In this document: piece by piece, positions 19,263 through 28,156 of the stretch | Position numbering within the stretch: position 1 is the first letter of the stretch | Layout: each line of letters opens with the position of its first letter | Assembly (NCBI GenBank): GCA_963748095.1 | Contig: CAVVIO010000027.1 | Span: forward strand, 1 to 59,405 | Reading direction: 5' to 3' | From: CAVVIO01 sp963748095 | Lineage (GTDB): Bacteria > Bacteroidota > Bacteroidia > Bacteroidales > UBA10428 | Length of the DNA stretch: 59,405 nt | The notes under the pieces: generated by a model | What the model was told of the DNA's origin: nothing | The model's database searches: none | Seen by the model: the letters and a program-made list of their open reading frames with translations, nothing else | Translations under genes and position numbers: made by a program

Positions 19263-19718
19263 ATGGATGAAATTATTATGAAACCGGTGGGGTTTGTAAG
19301 CAACAGCAGAAAAAATCCTATGGATGATAACTGGTCAGTCATTGAATCAACTATTGAACTGGTAGACGAATTACCGGAAGATTGCTTCAACAACATTGAA
19401 CAGTTTTCACATCTGGAAATAATCTATTATTTCAATAAGTCATCTAAGACTTTTATAGGAAGTGAACACCCAAGAGAAAACAAAGATTTCCCAAAAGTTG
19501 GGATATTCGCTCAAAGAAAAAAAGACAGACCCAACCATATTGGAGTTACCATAGTGAAATTAATTCAACACAGCGGCCGCAAATTAATTGTTAGAAACCT
19601 CGATGCCATCGAAGGAACTCCGGTACTTGATATAAAACCTGTATTCAGAGAATTCCTCCCTAATGAAGAAATTACACAACCCGACTGGGTAAAAACGTTA
19701 ATGAAAAATTACTGGTAG
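19263..19718 (+). CDS. TrmO/TsaA-like tRNA methyltransferase
   Basis: Cytosolic protein of 151 residues with the TsaA/TrmO beta-barrel. In characterised members this fold uses SAM to N6-methylate threonylcarbamoyl-adenosine at tRNA position 37. Motifs seen are the opening MKPVGFVSNSR, VGIFAQRKKDRPNHIGVTIV (the RPNxIG motif binding SAM) and VRNLDAIEGTPVLDIKP (the LDxxxGTPVLDIKP motif). Some members have a C-terminal extension that is absent here, as in other short bacterial forms, so the exact target is less certain. It probably shares a transcript with the GNAT gene. Confidence 0.88.
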   Translation: MDEIIMKPVGFVSNSRKNPMDDNWSVIESTIELVDELPEDCFNNIEQFSHLEIIYYFNKSSKTFIGSEHPRENKDFPKVGIFAQRKKDRPNHIGVTIVKLIQHSGRKLIVRNLDAIEGTPVLDIKPVFREFLPNEEITQPDWVKTLMKNYW

Positions 19719-19751
19719 TTAAAAATTATTTTAGTCTCTTATTGAACATTT

Positions 19752-20378
19752 TTAATTATCATCAACTACACTTCCCAAACCTGTAATAGAAGTATGAATT
19801 TCAGGGTGTCCCTTGTAATAAACACTTCCGATGCCAGTCATTGTTGCATTTAGTAATTTATTCACATTAACTTTACACCACCCGGTTCCGGTCATTGTAA
19901 TATAACAGGTATCTACCGGAAAATTATAAGCATTGATATTTCCGGTACCGGTTGCCACTACAATAAGTTTTGATTGTCCTGAACCATTTAATTCAATATT
20001 ACCGGTACCAACGATATTTATACTGGTCAGATCGGGATTCGTGACTTCAGCAGAGATTTCCTTAGAAGTTGAAATATTAACATTATCATCAAAACTTAAA
20101 ACCAGTTCATTTCCGCCAACAGAATATTTCATTACATCGAGTATATTCTGTTGTGCTTTAAGTACAACTTTCCTGGTGTTCCCTTGTGTGAAATAAACAT
20201 TTATAACTCCCACATTCTGTATGCTGTTAAAAGCATCTACGGTAATCTCTTTTGAAACAATATCCCCTGTCCCAACGATCCTGATTTTACCAGAGTTATT
20301 ACTTGTATCATTATCATCTATACAGGAAGCGGCTAGTAAGATCCCTAAGATTGACAATAGTCGTGTTGCTTTTTTCAT
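19752..20378 (-). CDS. GIN-domain (DUF2807) lipoprotein
   Basis: Exported lipoprotein of 208 residues. The signal peptide ends in a lipobox LLAASC with Cys at residue 19, followed by an acidic linker DDNDTSN that would favour surface or outer-membrane placement. The rest is the repetitive beta-helix GIN domain (putative auto-transporter adhesin, head GIN domain): DAFNSIQNVGVINVYFTQGN, LVLSFDDNVNIST, TSINIVGTGNIELNGSG and three further G-T-G turns. Function of the family is unknown; adhesion is a domain-name inference. It is convergent with the TrmO-like gene, 33 bases apart. Confidence 0.85.
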   Translation of the reverse strand: MKKATRLLSILGILLAASCIDDNDTSNNSGKIRIVGTGDIVSKEITVDAFNSIQNVGVINVYFTQGNTRKVVLKAQQNILDVMKYSVGGNELVLSFDDNVNISTSKEISAEVTNPDLTSINIVGTGNIELNGSGQSKLIVVATGTGNINAYNFPVDTCYITMTGTGWCKVNVNKLLNATMTGIGSVYYKGHPEIHTSITGLGSVVDDN

Positions 20379-20507
20379 ATTTTGTTTATTAGGGTTTGAT
20401 TATTCCGATTGTATTAATATCGGATCACAAGTTAAAAAATTATTGTCAAAGTTCTATCTGAATTTTAAACTATTTAGCTGAACATCAGAACAAAATGATT
20501 ACAGCCA

Positions 20508-21596
20508 TTATGAATGTTCCTGCAGCAATAAAACATACTTTTCAATGATATCTTTCCAATCGAACCGTTCGTGAGCAATCCTTTTCATATCATTCCGGTT
20601 ACTCTCCAATAATTTTTTTGTAGTATTTTTAAGCAAACCAGCCAGTTCATTGCCTTTATGAAAATAAATGGCTTTATCCTCTGTTACATCCCTGTTAAAG
20701 GATACATCGAAGGCAAATACCGGTAGGCCTGCCCACATAGCTTCAACTAATGAAGGATTGGTACCTCCTGCACTATGTCCATGAATATATGCTTGTGCAT
20801 GTGACCTGAATTTAAAAAGCAATTGATCATCATATACCGGATCCAGCAGGTATATATTTTCTACTGAGTAATATTTTTCATATAACTTCCGTCCGAATTT
20901 ACTGTTTTTCCAGTTTCCAATGAATACCAGGTTTTTATCAGGTAATTTCATGAAAGTTTGCAGAATCAGTTTCGGATGATTTTCGGGTTCTATACGTCCG
21001 AGTGCTAAAAAGTATGATTCCGGTACAACGATTTCAGTTTTTAGTTGTAAGTTCCCTGAATCAGCATATACCGGATTTCCGCCGTATTCTATCCACGCTG
21101 GCTTTATTGCATATTGTTCCACCAGATAATCGTGAATTATATTATTATCAGCAATTACTATATCTGCATTTTTCACTGCTATACGTTCGGATAATTTTAA
21201 AAATTTCCGGACATACCATTTCCATTTTTGCCGTTTCCATTCGATACCATCCGGGTGCACAATTATTCTTCCCCTGAAGAATAAACGGATCACCGGCAAA
21301 AAGACACCGCCCGACACACCGAGGATCAGGAAAACATCTGCTCTGCGAATAGCATGTAACATAGCTGCCAGATCATATAAAATACTTTGTATTCCATTTG
21401 GTTTAAATGGAAGGTAGATACTTTTTACTGTTTCAAATTGATCAATTCTCTCTTCCTTCACATACAACCGGGAACTACAATAAACAAATAACCTGAATTT
21501 ATGCCGTAAATGAACTGCCAGTTGTCCGGCCAGTGTCTCAAACCCGCCATATCGTGGTGGAATTCCTGCTGATCCTATAATGGCAATTTTCTTCAT
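20508..21596 (-). CDS. Glycosyltransferase with DUF1972 N-terminus (GT4-like)
   Basis: Cytosolic or membrane-associated glycosyltransferase of 362 residues, GT-B fold. The N-terminus IAIIGSAGIPPRYGGFETLA is the DUF1972 signature found in rhamnosyl- and related transferases acting on surface polysaccharide intermediates. Also seen are the nucleotide-binding C-terminal domain with YFLALGRIEPENHPKLIL, the loop HGHSAGGTNPSLVEAMWAGL (E-x7-E-like catalytic region) and the end HERFDWKDIIEKYV. Donor and acceptor sugars cannot be told. A short remnant similar to its C-terminus lies at 18354-18436. Confidence 0.88.
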   Translation of the reverse strand: MKKIAIIGSAGIPPRYGGFETLAGQLAVHLRHKFRLFVYCSSRLYVKEERIDQFETVKSIYLPFKPNGIQSILYDLAAMLHAIRRADVFLILGVSGGVFLPVIRLFFRGRIIVHPDGIEWKRQKWKWYVRKFLKLSERIAVKNADIVIADNNIIHDYLVEQYAIKPAWIEYGGNPVYADSGNLQLKTEIVVPESYFLALGRIEPENHPKLILQTFMKLPDKNLVFIGNWKNSKFGRKLYEKYYSVENIYLLDPVYDDQLLFKFRSHAQAYIHGHSAGGTNPSLVEAMWAGLPVFAFDVSFNRDVTEDKAIYFHKGNELAGLLKNTTKKLLESNRNDMKRIAHERFDWKDIIEKYVLLLQEHS

Positions 21597-21699
21597 ATAT
21601 AGTTTTATAAATGCAAAGATGCCTTTTTTGCGAATGTTACGAAAATAAATTAAAATTTAGTTTACTTTTTTTGCTGTTAATTAAATTATTTATAATTTT

Positions 21700-21733
21700 A
21701 TACGATATTTGTATTTTAATACTTATTTCGTAT
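21700..21733. promoter_or_regulatory. Nested inverted repeat, probable TetR operator
   Basis: Two concentric dyads share one centre at 21716/21717: outer ATACGA (21700-21705) with TCGTAT (21728-21733), and inner GTATT/AATAC (21711-21722). Thirteen of 17 half-site positions match. It is 32 bases upstream of the TetR start, as expected for an autoregulatory operator. Confidence 0.6.
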
Positions 21734-21764
21734 ATTAAAATGTGTTTTGTAATATATCTAAAAA

Positions 21765-22346
21765 ATGTCTCAAACAAATAATCTAAAAGAAAAACAACTA
21801 TTATCCACTGCAAAGGAACTTTTCTGGAAGCATGGCTTCAGAAGAGTAACTATTGAAGAAGTTTGCAAAAAAGCAGGTGTCAGCAAAATGACATTTTATC
21901 GTTTTTTCCCTAATAAAATAGAATTAGCAAAAACAGTTTTCAATAACGTTATTGATGAAGGAATAATCAATTTTAAGAAAATAATGGAAAATGATATTCC
22001 AACCCCTGAAAAGCTGAAGAAAATTATTTTACTAAAAACCGAAGGAACAAACGACATCAGTAGGGAATTCATGGAAGATTTTTATACTGATTCAGAACCG
22101 GAATTAAAAACTTTTGTGGAAGAAAGGACCAGACTCGTGTGGAATGAAATTTTAAAGGATTTTAAAGAAGCCCAAAATAAAGGGATATTCCGAAAAGATT
22201 TCAAACCCGAATTTTTAATTCAGGTTGCATCCAAATTTGTGGAAGCTATGAATGATGAAAAGTTATTGCAGCTTTATGATACTCCACAAGATCTCATTCT
22301 TGAGTTTACAAATCTGTTAACTTACGGCATTTCCCCGCATGAATAA
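21765..22346 (+). CDS. TetR/AcrR-family transcriptional regulator
   Basis: DNA-binding repressor type, 193 residues. The N-terminal helix-turn-helix is clear: LLSTAKELFWKHGFRRVTIE, EVCKKAGVSKMTFYRFFPNK (about residues 14-55). The C-terminal ligand-binding domain is divergent and helical; its ligand is unknown. It is the first gene of an envelope export operon and overlaps the next gene by eight bases, so the operon is probably autoregulated through the palindrome at 21700-21733. Confidence 0.93.
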   Translation: MSQTNNLKEKQLLSTAKELFWKHGFRRVTIEEVCKKAGVSKMTFYRFFPNKIELAKTVFNNVIDEGIINFKKIMENDIPTPEKLKKIILLKTEGTNDISREFMEDFYTDSEPELKTFVEERTRLVWNEILKDFKEAQNKGIFRKDFKPEFLIQVASKFVEAMNDEKLLQLYDTPQDLILEFTNLLTYGISPHE

Positions 22347-23502
22347 CATGAAAGTCCTGAATTATATATTAGTATTTATAGTCCTTGAATATGCTATATT
22401 AAAGGAAGTCGATGCACAAAAACCGAAATTTAATATCCATGGTCAGTTATCAGGCTGGCTGTCCATCAAACCAGAACATCCCTTCTCTGCCCTCACCGGA
22501 AGCCGCTACATCCCGACCTTGTCCGGCAAAATAAAATTGAACGATAATTTAAAACTTGACGCCGAATTATCACCAAATATTTACGGTTCGTTATTTTTTC
22601 ATTCGGGACAACCCGCAGAAAATAATGGTAACATTCAGCTTTACAGGGGCTGGTTAAGACTGTCTGCTAGTCAATTCGAGTTAAGATTAGGCCTGCAAAA
22701 ACTCAATTTCGGTTCTGCCACCCTGCTGCGTCCAATGATGTGGTTCGATCAGGTGGATCCGCGTGATCCGCTGCAACTCACCACAGGAGTTTACGGATTA
22801 TTGTTCAGATATTATTTTTTAAATAATGCCAATATGTGGCTATGGGGATTAATGGGCAACGACAATCCAAAAGGCTGGGAACTGATCGGTTCCGATAGAA
22901 AAAAGCCCGAATTCGGCGGAAGGTTTCAGTTCCCGCTATCTTCCGGAGAAATAGCCATCAGTTATCACCACCGTGAAGCTAATACATTAAATACAACTAT
23001 TCCTTTAATTGACAGTCTTCATGAGATTGTACCTGAAGATCGCATCGGACTGGATGGTAAGTGGGATCTGGGTATCGGACTTTGGTTCGAAGCTTCATTA
23101 TCACGTATGCCATTTAAATTAATACCGGACCGGTATACCCGGATGGGAGACCTGGGTATGGATTATACCTTCGGTATAGGTAACGGGTTGCATGTGCTGG
23201 GAGAACAATTTATTTACTCCTCTTCGGAAAAAGCTTTCAATAAAGGAGAAAATATTACACTCACGGCTTTACTTGCTAATTACCCGATAGGTTTAATTCA
23301 TAATATTTCGGCAATCGTTTATTATGACTGGACAAATAATGGCTGGTACCGTTTCATCAACTGGCAAATGACTTATGATAAATGGAGTTTTTACCTGATG
23401 GGGTTCTGGAATCCCGATCAGTTTCAGCTATACCAGACAACCTATGATACGAATATGTTCACCGGAGCAGGATTCCAGGTAATGGTAGTATTTAATCATT
23501 AG
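22339..23502 (+). CDS. Outer-membrane beta-barrel protein, function unknown
   Basis: A 387-residue protein with an N-terminal signal (about 1-26, ending EVDAQ) followed by alternating hydrophobic and polar strands rich in Trp, Tyr and Gly, as in outer-membrane barrels: FNIHGQLSGWLSIKPEH, YRGWLRLSASQFELRLGLQK, WGLMGNDNPKGWELIGSD, YYDWTNNGWYRFINWQM, TGAGFQVMVVFNH at the C-terminus. I do not recognise a named family. The start overlaps TetR by eight bases and the ABC ATPase follows 44 bases later, so it likely forms the outer-membrane part of the same export route. Confidence 0.75.
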   Translation: MNNMKVLNYILVFIVLEYAILKEVDAQKPKFNIHGQLSGWLSIKPEHPFSALTGSRYIPTLSGKIKLNDNLKLDAELSPNIYGSLFFHSGQPAENNGNIQLYRGWLRLSASQFELRLGLQKLNFGSATLLRPMMWFDQVDPRDPLQLTTGVYGLLFRYYFLNNANMWLWGLMGNDNPKGWELIGSDRKKPEFGGRFQFPLSSGEIAISYHHREANTLNTTIPLIDSLHEIVPEDRIGLDGKWDLGIGLWFEASLSRMPFKLIPDRYTRMGDLGMDYTFGIGNGLHVLGEQFIYSSSEKAFNKGENITLTALLANYPIGLIHNISAIVYYDWTNNGWYRFINWQMTYDKWSFYLMGFWNPDQFQLYQTTYDTNMFTGAGFQVMVVFNH

Positions 23503-23546
23503 AAAAACAAGGTGCAACACACCATTAAATATAAGGAGAAATAAAT

Positions 23547-24248
23547 ATGGAAAATTCAGAAAAGATAAAGATCGAGGGACTAAGTAAGCGATTTCCGGTG
23601 GGAGGTGGCTACTTTACTGCTCTCGAGAATATCAACATCTCTGTCGGTAAAGGAGAATTTGTCGGTCTGGTAGGTCCCAGCGGATCCGGGAAAACAACAT
23701 TGCTTAATATTGTTGGTACACTGGATACACCTTCAACCGGGAAAGCATTTGTTCTGGGACAACCGGTAAGTAATCTTTCTCATAAGGCTGCAGCACAATT
23801 ACGAAAGAAATACCTGGGGTTTATTTTTCAAACCTATAACCTGCTTCCGGTATATACGGCATACGAAAATGTAGAATTTCCGCTATTGTTGCTGGATATG
23901 ACAGCCAATAAAAGAAAAAAAGCAGTAATGGATGCCCTGGAATGGGTAGGACTATCAAACAAAGTAAAGTCAAAACCCAACCAGATGTCGGGTGGAGAAT
24001 GCCAGCGGGTAGCCATTGCAAGAGCCATGGTAAAACGTCCTGAGATTGTTCTGGCAGACGAACCCACTGCTAATCTGGATGCCGAAAACTCACACCATAT
24101 TCTGCAAACAATGGTGAATCTCAATAAAGAACTGGAAACTACTTTCTTATTTGCCACGCATGATGAAAAGGTAATTCAGTACCTGAGAAGGAAAATTACT
24201 TTGAGGGATGGGAAAGTGGAGAAAGATGTAATTATGAATTATGAATGA
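23547..24248 (+). CDS. ABC transporter ATP-binding protein (LolD/MacB-like)
   Basis: ATPase of an ABC system of the MacB/LolCDE/FtsX class, 233 residues. Walker A GPSGSGKT is at 43-50, Q-loop Gln near 95, signature MSGGECQRVAIARAM at 147-161, Walker B IVLADE at 167-172, and switch His in FATHDE at about 205. A clear Shine-Dalgarno (AAGGAG) precedes it. Its last four residues (MNYE) and stop are encoded by the heptanucleotide array starting at 24231, so the array has replaced or extended the native C-terminus. The matching permeases lie beyond the inserted S23 gene, at 24735 and 25898. Confidence 0.93.
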   Translation: MENSEKIKIEGLSKRFPVGGGYFTALENINISVGKGEFVGLVGPSGSGKTTLLNIVGTLDTPSTGKAFVLGQPVSNLSHKAAAQLRKKYLGFIFQTYNLLPVYTAYENVEFPLLLLDMTANKRKKAVMDALEWVGLSNKVKSKPNQMSGGECQRVAIARAMVKRPEIVLADEPTANLDAENSHHILQTMVNLNKELETTFLFATHDEKVIQYLRRKITLRDGKVEKDVIMNYE

Positions 24249-24265
24249 TGAGTTATGAGTTATGA
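24231..24265 (+). repeat. Heptanucleotide array, left end of S23 cassette
   Basis: Five tandem 7-base units of the form ATTATGA, with variants ATGATGA and GTTATGA. The first two and a half units encode the end of the ABC ATPase, whose stop TGA is at 24246-24248. Confidence 0.85.
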
Positions 24266-24297
24266 ATTAATCAGATAATTTTTCGAATCTTATAATT

Positions 24298-24669
24298 ATG
24301 GAAAAGAAAAATCTTATTAAAGATAAAAGTTTTCAATTCGCTTTAACTATCATCCAACTTTATAAATATCTTATAGAAGAAAAGAAAGAGTTTGTATTGA
24401 GTAAACAATTGTTACGCTCGGGTACATCTATTGGGGCCAATATACGTGAAGCCAATAACGCCGAAAGCAAAGCTGACTTCATTCATAAAATGGCCATAGC
24501 CCAGAAAGAATGCGATGAAACTTTATATTGGATTGAATTACTAACTGATAGCGGTATCTTAAAAGATCAGGATACTGAAATTATTTATAACAAAGCAAAT
24601 GAGCTTTTAAAAATAATTAGAAGTATAATACTAACTGCAAAACATAATATGAAGAGTATTGAGAAATAG
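24298..24669 (+). CDS. Four-helix-bundle protein of the S23 (23S rRNA intervening sequence) family
   Basis: Small helical protein, 123 residues. The family hallmarks are present: DKSFQFALTIIQLYKYLIEE, then LSKQLLRSGTSIGANIREAN, AESKADFIHKMAIAQKECDE, TLYWIELLTDSGIL, and a final helix LLKIIRSIILTAKHN. S23 proteins are named from genes inside 23S rRNA intervening sequences and share the fold of Avd, the accessory protein of diversity-generating retroelements, but there is no rRNA or reverse transcriptase here. Function is unknown. The gene interrupts the ABC operon and is bracketed by inverted heptad arrays, which suggests insertion as a unit. Confidence 0.93.
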   Translation: MEKKNLIKDKSFQFALTIIQLYKYLIEEKKEFVLSKQLLRSGTSIGANIREANNAESKADFIHKMAIAQKECDETLYWIELLTDSGILKDQDTEIIYNKANELLKIIRSIILTAKHNMKSIEK

Positions 24670-24675
24670 CTTCTT

Positions 24676-24722
<47 letters not shown>

Positions 24723-24734
24723 AAAAATAAAACC

Positions 24735-25901
24735 ATGTTAGCAATAAAACTAGCTTTTAGAAACCTGATAGGCGCCGGACTCCGTACCTGGCTGAATGTC
24801 ATTGTCCTGTCGTTTTCTTTTGTGGTGATCATCTGGTACAGGGGATTTCTGGAAGGATGGAACCGCGAAGCACGTCTGGATACCATAAACTGGGAAATCG
24901 GCGGAGGTCAGTACTGGCAGCAGGCATATGATCCTTATGATCCGTTCACACTTACCGACGGACACGCTGTATTACCGGAAACCCTAAAAAAAGAAATCAA
25001 TGATGGGAAAGCTACACCAATATTAATCACACAGGCTACCATCTATCCGGAAGGAAGAATGCAAAGCGCGCTCCTGAAAGGTATTGATCCTGACCAGCAC
25101 ATTCTTGAGTTACCCACCGGATTACTGAAAAATGACAGTACTCAACTTACTGCCATAATTGGTACAAGAATGGCAAAAAGCAATAAGCTTGAAAAAGGAA
25201 GTACATTAACGATCAGGTGGCGAAACATAAACGGAACTTTCGACGCTACTGAACTAAAAATTGCAGGGATTTTCAAAACAAATGTACCATCAGTTGATAT
25301 GGGGCAGCTCTGGATACCACTTGACCGCTTACGCCAGATGATGCAAATGCCCGGACAGGCCTCACTGGTGGTCATTAGTCCTGAAGCTTCTTCAATAGAT
25401 GTTGACGGTTGGAAATTTAAAGGTCAGGATTTTTTACTTTCCGATATCGACAAGATAATAAAAAGTAAATCTGCCGGGGCAGCGATCTTATATTCACTAT
25501 TACTGTTGCTGGCTATGCTGGCAATTTTCGATACTCAAATTCTTTCGATTTTCAGGAGGCAAAGAGAAATCGGTACCATCATTGCCCTTGGAATGACACG
25601 TTTAAGAGTAATATGGCTTTTCACTGTTGAAGGGGCCATGCATTCCATACTGGCAGCTTTAGTAGCAGCAGTTTATGGAATTCCACTCCTGACTTTTATG
25701 GCAATTCATGGCATTACACTGCCAGCCACTGATAATTACGGACTGACAATGTCGGATACAATTTTTCCGGTATACGGGATCGGACTTGTTGCCGGAACAA
25801 TACTGGTAATTTTTATTACAGCCACCATTGTCAGTTTTATTCCGGCACGAAAAATAGCTAAAATGAAACCAACAGATGCAATAAGGGGGAAAATACAATG
25901 A
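24735..25901 (+). CDS. ABC transporter permease, FtsX/MacB class (first)
   Basis: Inner-membrane permease of 388 residues with the FtsX-type plan: N-terminal helix (LNVIVLSFSFVVIIWYRGFL, about 20-40), a large periplasmic domain of about 200 residues, then three helices near 250-385 (ILYSLLLLLAMLAIFDTQIL; IFRRQREIGTIIALGMTRLR coupling segment; VAGTILVIFITATIVSFIPA). The ending ARKIAKMKPTDAIRG is typical. Its stop overlaps the next permease start (ATGA), so the two are translationally coupled and probably form a heterodimer with the ATPase at 23547. Such systems extract lipids or lipoproteins, or drive envelope machinery; the substrate is not known. Confidence 0.9.
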   Translation: MLAIKLAFRNLIGAGLRTWLNVIVLSFSFVVIIWYRGFLEGWNREARLDTINWEIGGGQYWQQAYDPYDPFTLTDGHAVLPETLKKEINDGKATPILITQATIYPEGRMQSALLKGIDPDQHILELPTGLLKNDSTQLTAIIGTRMAKSNKLEKGSTLTIRWRNINGTFDATELKIAGIFKTNVPSVDMGQLWIPLDRLRQMMQMPGQASLVVISPEASSIDVDGWKFKGQDFLLSDIDKIIKSKSAGAAILYSLLLLLAMLAIFDTQILSIFRRQREIGTIIALGMTRLRVIWLFTVEGAMHSILAALVAAVYGIPLLTFMAIHGITLPATDNYGLTMSDTIFPVYGIGLVAGTILVIFITATIVSFIPARKIAKMKPTDAIRGKIQ

Positions 25902-27172
25902 TACGATTTTTTATAAAAGGTTTACTGCGCGACCGGGGTCGTAGCCTATTCCCGATAATCATAGTAACGCTGGGTGTAATGTTTACCGTATTTCTGCATT
26001 GCTGGATGACAGGAATACTGGGTGATGTCATTGATTTTAATGCAAAATTTTCCACGGGACATGTAAAGATCATGTCAAGGGCGTATGCAGAAAACCAGGA
26101 CCAGATACCGAACGACCTGGCATTAATGGGTGTAAATACATTAATGGATAGTCTGAATAAGGACTATCCTGATATGGCCTGGGCAGAACGAATCCGTTTT
26201 GGCGGATTGCTGGACATTCCCGATTCATCCAGAGAAACCCGGGCACAATCTCCTGTTATGGGAATTGCTATTGACCTGCTTTCCCCAGACAGCAAAGAGA
26301 TCGACCGAATGAATATACGTAAGTCTTTGGTGAGGGGACACCTGCCGGATAAACCCGATGAGATTCTGATAAGCGATGCCTTTGCCCGAAAGCTAAAAGT
26401 GAGTCCCGGCCAGACGGCCACCCTGATCAGTTCAACAATGTTCGGAAGTATGAGTCTCCAGAATTTCACTATTGCCGGAACAGTTAATTTTGGTACCGGA
26501 AGTATGGACCGTGGAACAATTATAGCCGATATCGGAGACATCAGGCAGGTACTCGATATGCAGGATGCAGCCGGAGAAATACTGGGATATTTCAATTCGG
26601 ATTTTTATAATGACACAAAAGCAACAGCGCTTGCAAAATCATTTAATAAGAAATATGAAAAAAGTAAAGACAGGTTCGCTCCGGAAATGTTCAGCCTGAG
26701 TGAACAGGATGATCTCAAAACGCTCCTCGGAACCATTGATGTAATGAAAAGTATAATCGTTTTTGTTTTTGTACTGGCTATGTCCATTGTTTTGTGGAAT
26801 GCCGGATTACTTGGAGGTTTGCGCCGTTACGGAGAAGTGGGCTTAAGAATCGCAATCGGTGAAGAGAAAGGGCATGTCTACCGATCAATGATATATGAAT
26901 CAATTATAATCGGAATTATCGGGTCCATAACCGGCACAATTGTGGGGTTGGCAATATCATACTGGTTCCAGGCTCATGGCCTCGACTTTGGTGATATCAT
27001 GAGAAACTCGTCGATAATGATGCCATCGGTTTACAGGGCACATGTTACTCCACAAGCATTTTATATCGGTTTTTTCCCGGGAGTACTTTCCACTGTTCTC
27101 GGAACTATGTTATCCGGCATTGGTATCTATAAACGTAAGACAGCACAGTTGTTTAAGGAACTGGAAGCGTAA
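25898..27172 (+). CDS. ABC transporter permease, FtsX/MacB class (second)
   Basis: Second inner-membrane permease, 424 residues, same plan: N-terminal helix (LFPIIIVTLGVMFTVFLHCW, about 17-36), periplasmic domain with the MacB-like strands (PDKPDEILISDAFARKLKVS, GQTATLISS), then coupling stretch GGLRRYGEVGLRIAIGEEKG between helices about 285-310 and 340-360, and a last helix near 390-410. It overlaps the previous permease by four bases. The downstream LolA-like gene begins about 75 bases later, with a heptad array in between. Confidence 0.9.
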   Translation: MIRFFIKGLLRDRGRSLFPIIIVTLGVMFTVFLHCWMTGILGDVIDFNAKFSTGHVKIMSRAYAENQDQIPNDLALMGVNTLMDSLNKDYPDMAWAERIRFGGLLDIPDSSRETRAQSPVMGIAIDLLSPDSKEIDRMNIRKSLVRGHLPDKPDEILISDAFARKLKVSPGQTATLISSTMFGSMSLQNFTIAGTVNFGTGSMDRGTIIADIGDIRQVLDMQDAAGEILGYFNSDFYNDTKATALAKSFNKKYEKSKDRFAPEMFSLSEQDDLKTLLGTIDVMKSIIVFVFVLAMSIVLWNAGLLGGLRRYGEVGLRIAIGEEKGHVYRSMIYESIIIGIIGSITGTIVGLAISYWFQAHGLDFGDIMRNSSIMMPSVYRAHVTPQAFYIGFFPGVLSTVLGTMLSGIGIYKRKTAQLFKELEA

Positions 27173-27177
27173 ACGGA

Positions 27178-27212
27178 ATTATGAATGATGAATGATGAAT
27201 GATGAGTTATGA
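27178..27212 (+). repeat. Solo heptanucleotide array between permease and LolA-like gene
   Basis: Five units (ATTATGA, ATGATGA three times, GTTATGA) in the same orientation as the left end of the S23 cassette. It begins five bases after the permease stop and contains an in-frame ATG at 27209 that could mislead start prediction of the next gene. Confidence 0.85.
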
Positions 27213-27247
27213 ATAAAAACGAAAATATTTTAAAGAAATTAAAAATT

Positions 27248-27991
27248 ATGAAACGGACAACTTCTTTAATAACATTGATACTAATATCGGCCGCACATAT
27301 TTATTCCCAGAATTTAACGGGAAAAGAACTGCTCGAGAAAGTAGACGCCAATCTGTCATCCAAAAACAGGATACTAACATCCAAAATGATAATCCACGGA
27401 CAGCGAGCAAGCCGCACAATCGAATCGAAAACCTGGACGGAAGGAGATAATAAATCTTTTACAGAATACCTGTCTCCGGAACGTGAAGCTGGTACCAAAA
27501 TGCTGAAACTGGAAGACAAACTCTGGATGTATTCGCCGTCAACCGACCGTACCATACAGATCTCCGGTCACATGTTGCGCCAGTCGGTAATGGGATCCGA
27601 CTTATCTTACGAAGATATGATGGAAGACTCCAAACTCACAGATAAATATGATGCCAAAATCACCGGCTCCGAATCGGTTGACGATCGTCCCTGCTGGGTA
27701 GTGGAACTAACAGCCAACACTCCTGATATAGCTTATTACAAGAGAAAATTATGGATCGATAAAGATCATTTCATTCCATTAAAAGAAGAACTGTTCGCTA
27801 AATCCGGAACTCTCCTGAAAAGAATAGAAATGAAGGATGTAGTAAACATGGAAGGTCGTTGGTATCCGAAAACCATTATTTTCAAGGATGTTCTGAAAAG
27901 CGGAGAAGGAACGGAATTCATTACGGAAAAAATACAGTTCAACCAGGATATCCCGGATTATATTTTCTCAAAGGCTTCCCTGAAAAAATAG
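27248..27991 (+). CDS. LolA-like outer-membrane lipoprotein-sorting protein
   Basis: Periplasmic carrier-type protein of 247 residues, with signal peptide MKRTTSLITLILISAAHIYS then Q. I place the start at ATG 27248 because it gives a proper signal peptide; the in-frame ATG at 27209 lies in repeat sequence and adds 13 polar residues. The body matches the outer-membrane lipoprotein-sorting family: LLEKVDANLSSKNRILTSKM, LSPEREAGTKMLKLEDKLWM, YSPSTDRTIQISGHMLRQS, VMGSDLSYEDMMED, and KRKLWIDKDHFIPLKEE. Relatives bind acyl chains and shuttle lipids or lipoproteins. It closes the TetR-barrel-ABC operon and probably receives cargo from the two permeases. Confidence 0.88.
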   Translation: MKRTTSLITLILISAAHIYSQNLTGKELLEKVDANLSSKNRILTSKMIIHGQRASRTIESKTWTEGDNKSFTEYLSPEREAGTKMLKLEDKLWMYSPSTDRTIQISGHMLRQSVMGSDLSYEDMMEDSKLTDKYDAKITGSESVDDRPCWVVELTANTPDIAYYKRKLWIDKDHFIPLKEELFAKSGTLLKRIEMKDVVNMEGRWYPKTIIFKDVLKSGEGTEFITEKIQFNQDIPDYIFSKASLKK

Positions 27992-28156
27992 AAATACCGA
28001 ATAAAGAAAAACTTTCCCACTTTAAAATTTGATATAAAAAAAGAAAATCAGACACAAAACTCTGTCAATATGACCTCTCAGACAAATTGGTTTAACATTT
28101 GATAGCCATTTTTCATCGGATTTAGTTTAAAGAACGAGAATCAAAAGGAGGTTATC

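Noticed and set aside
24298..24669. rRNA intervening sequence origin for the S23 gene at this site
   Set aside because: There is no 23S rRNA sequence around it; the gene sits in a protein operon.
27209..27247. Upstream start for the LolA-like gene
   Set aside because: The ATG at 27209 lies in the heptad array and would place 13 polar residues before a good signal peptide that starts at 27248.
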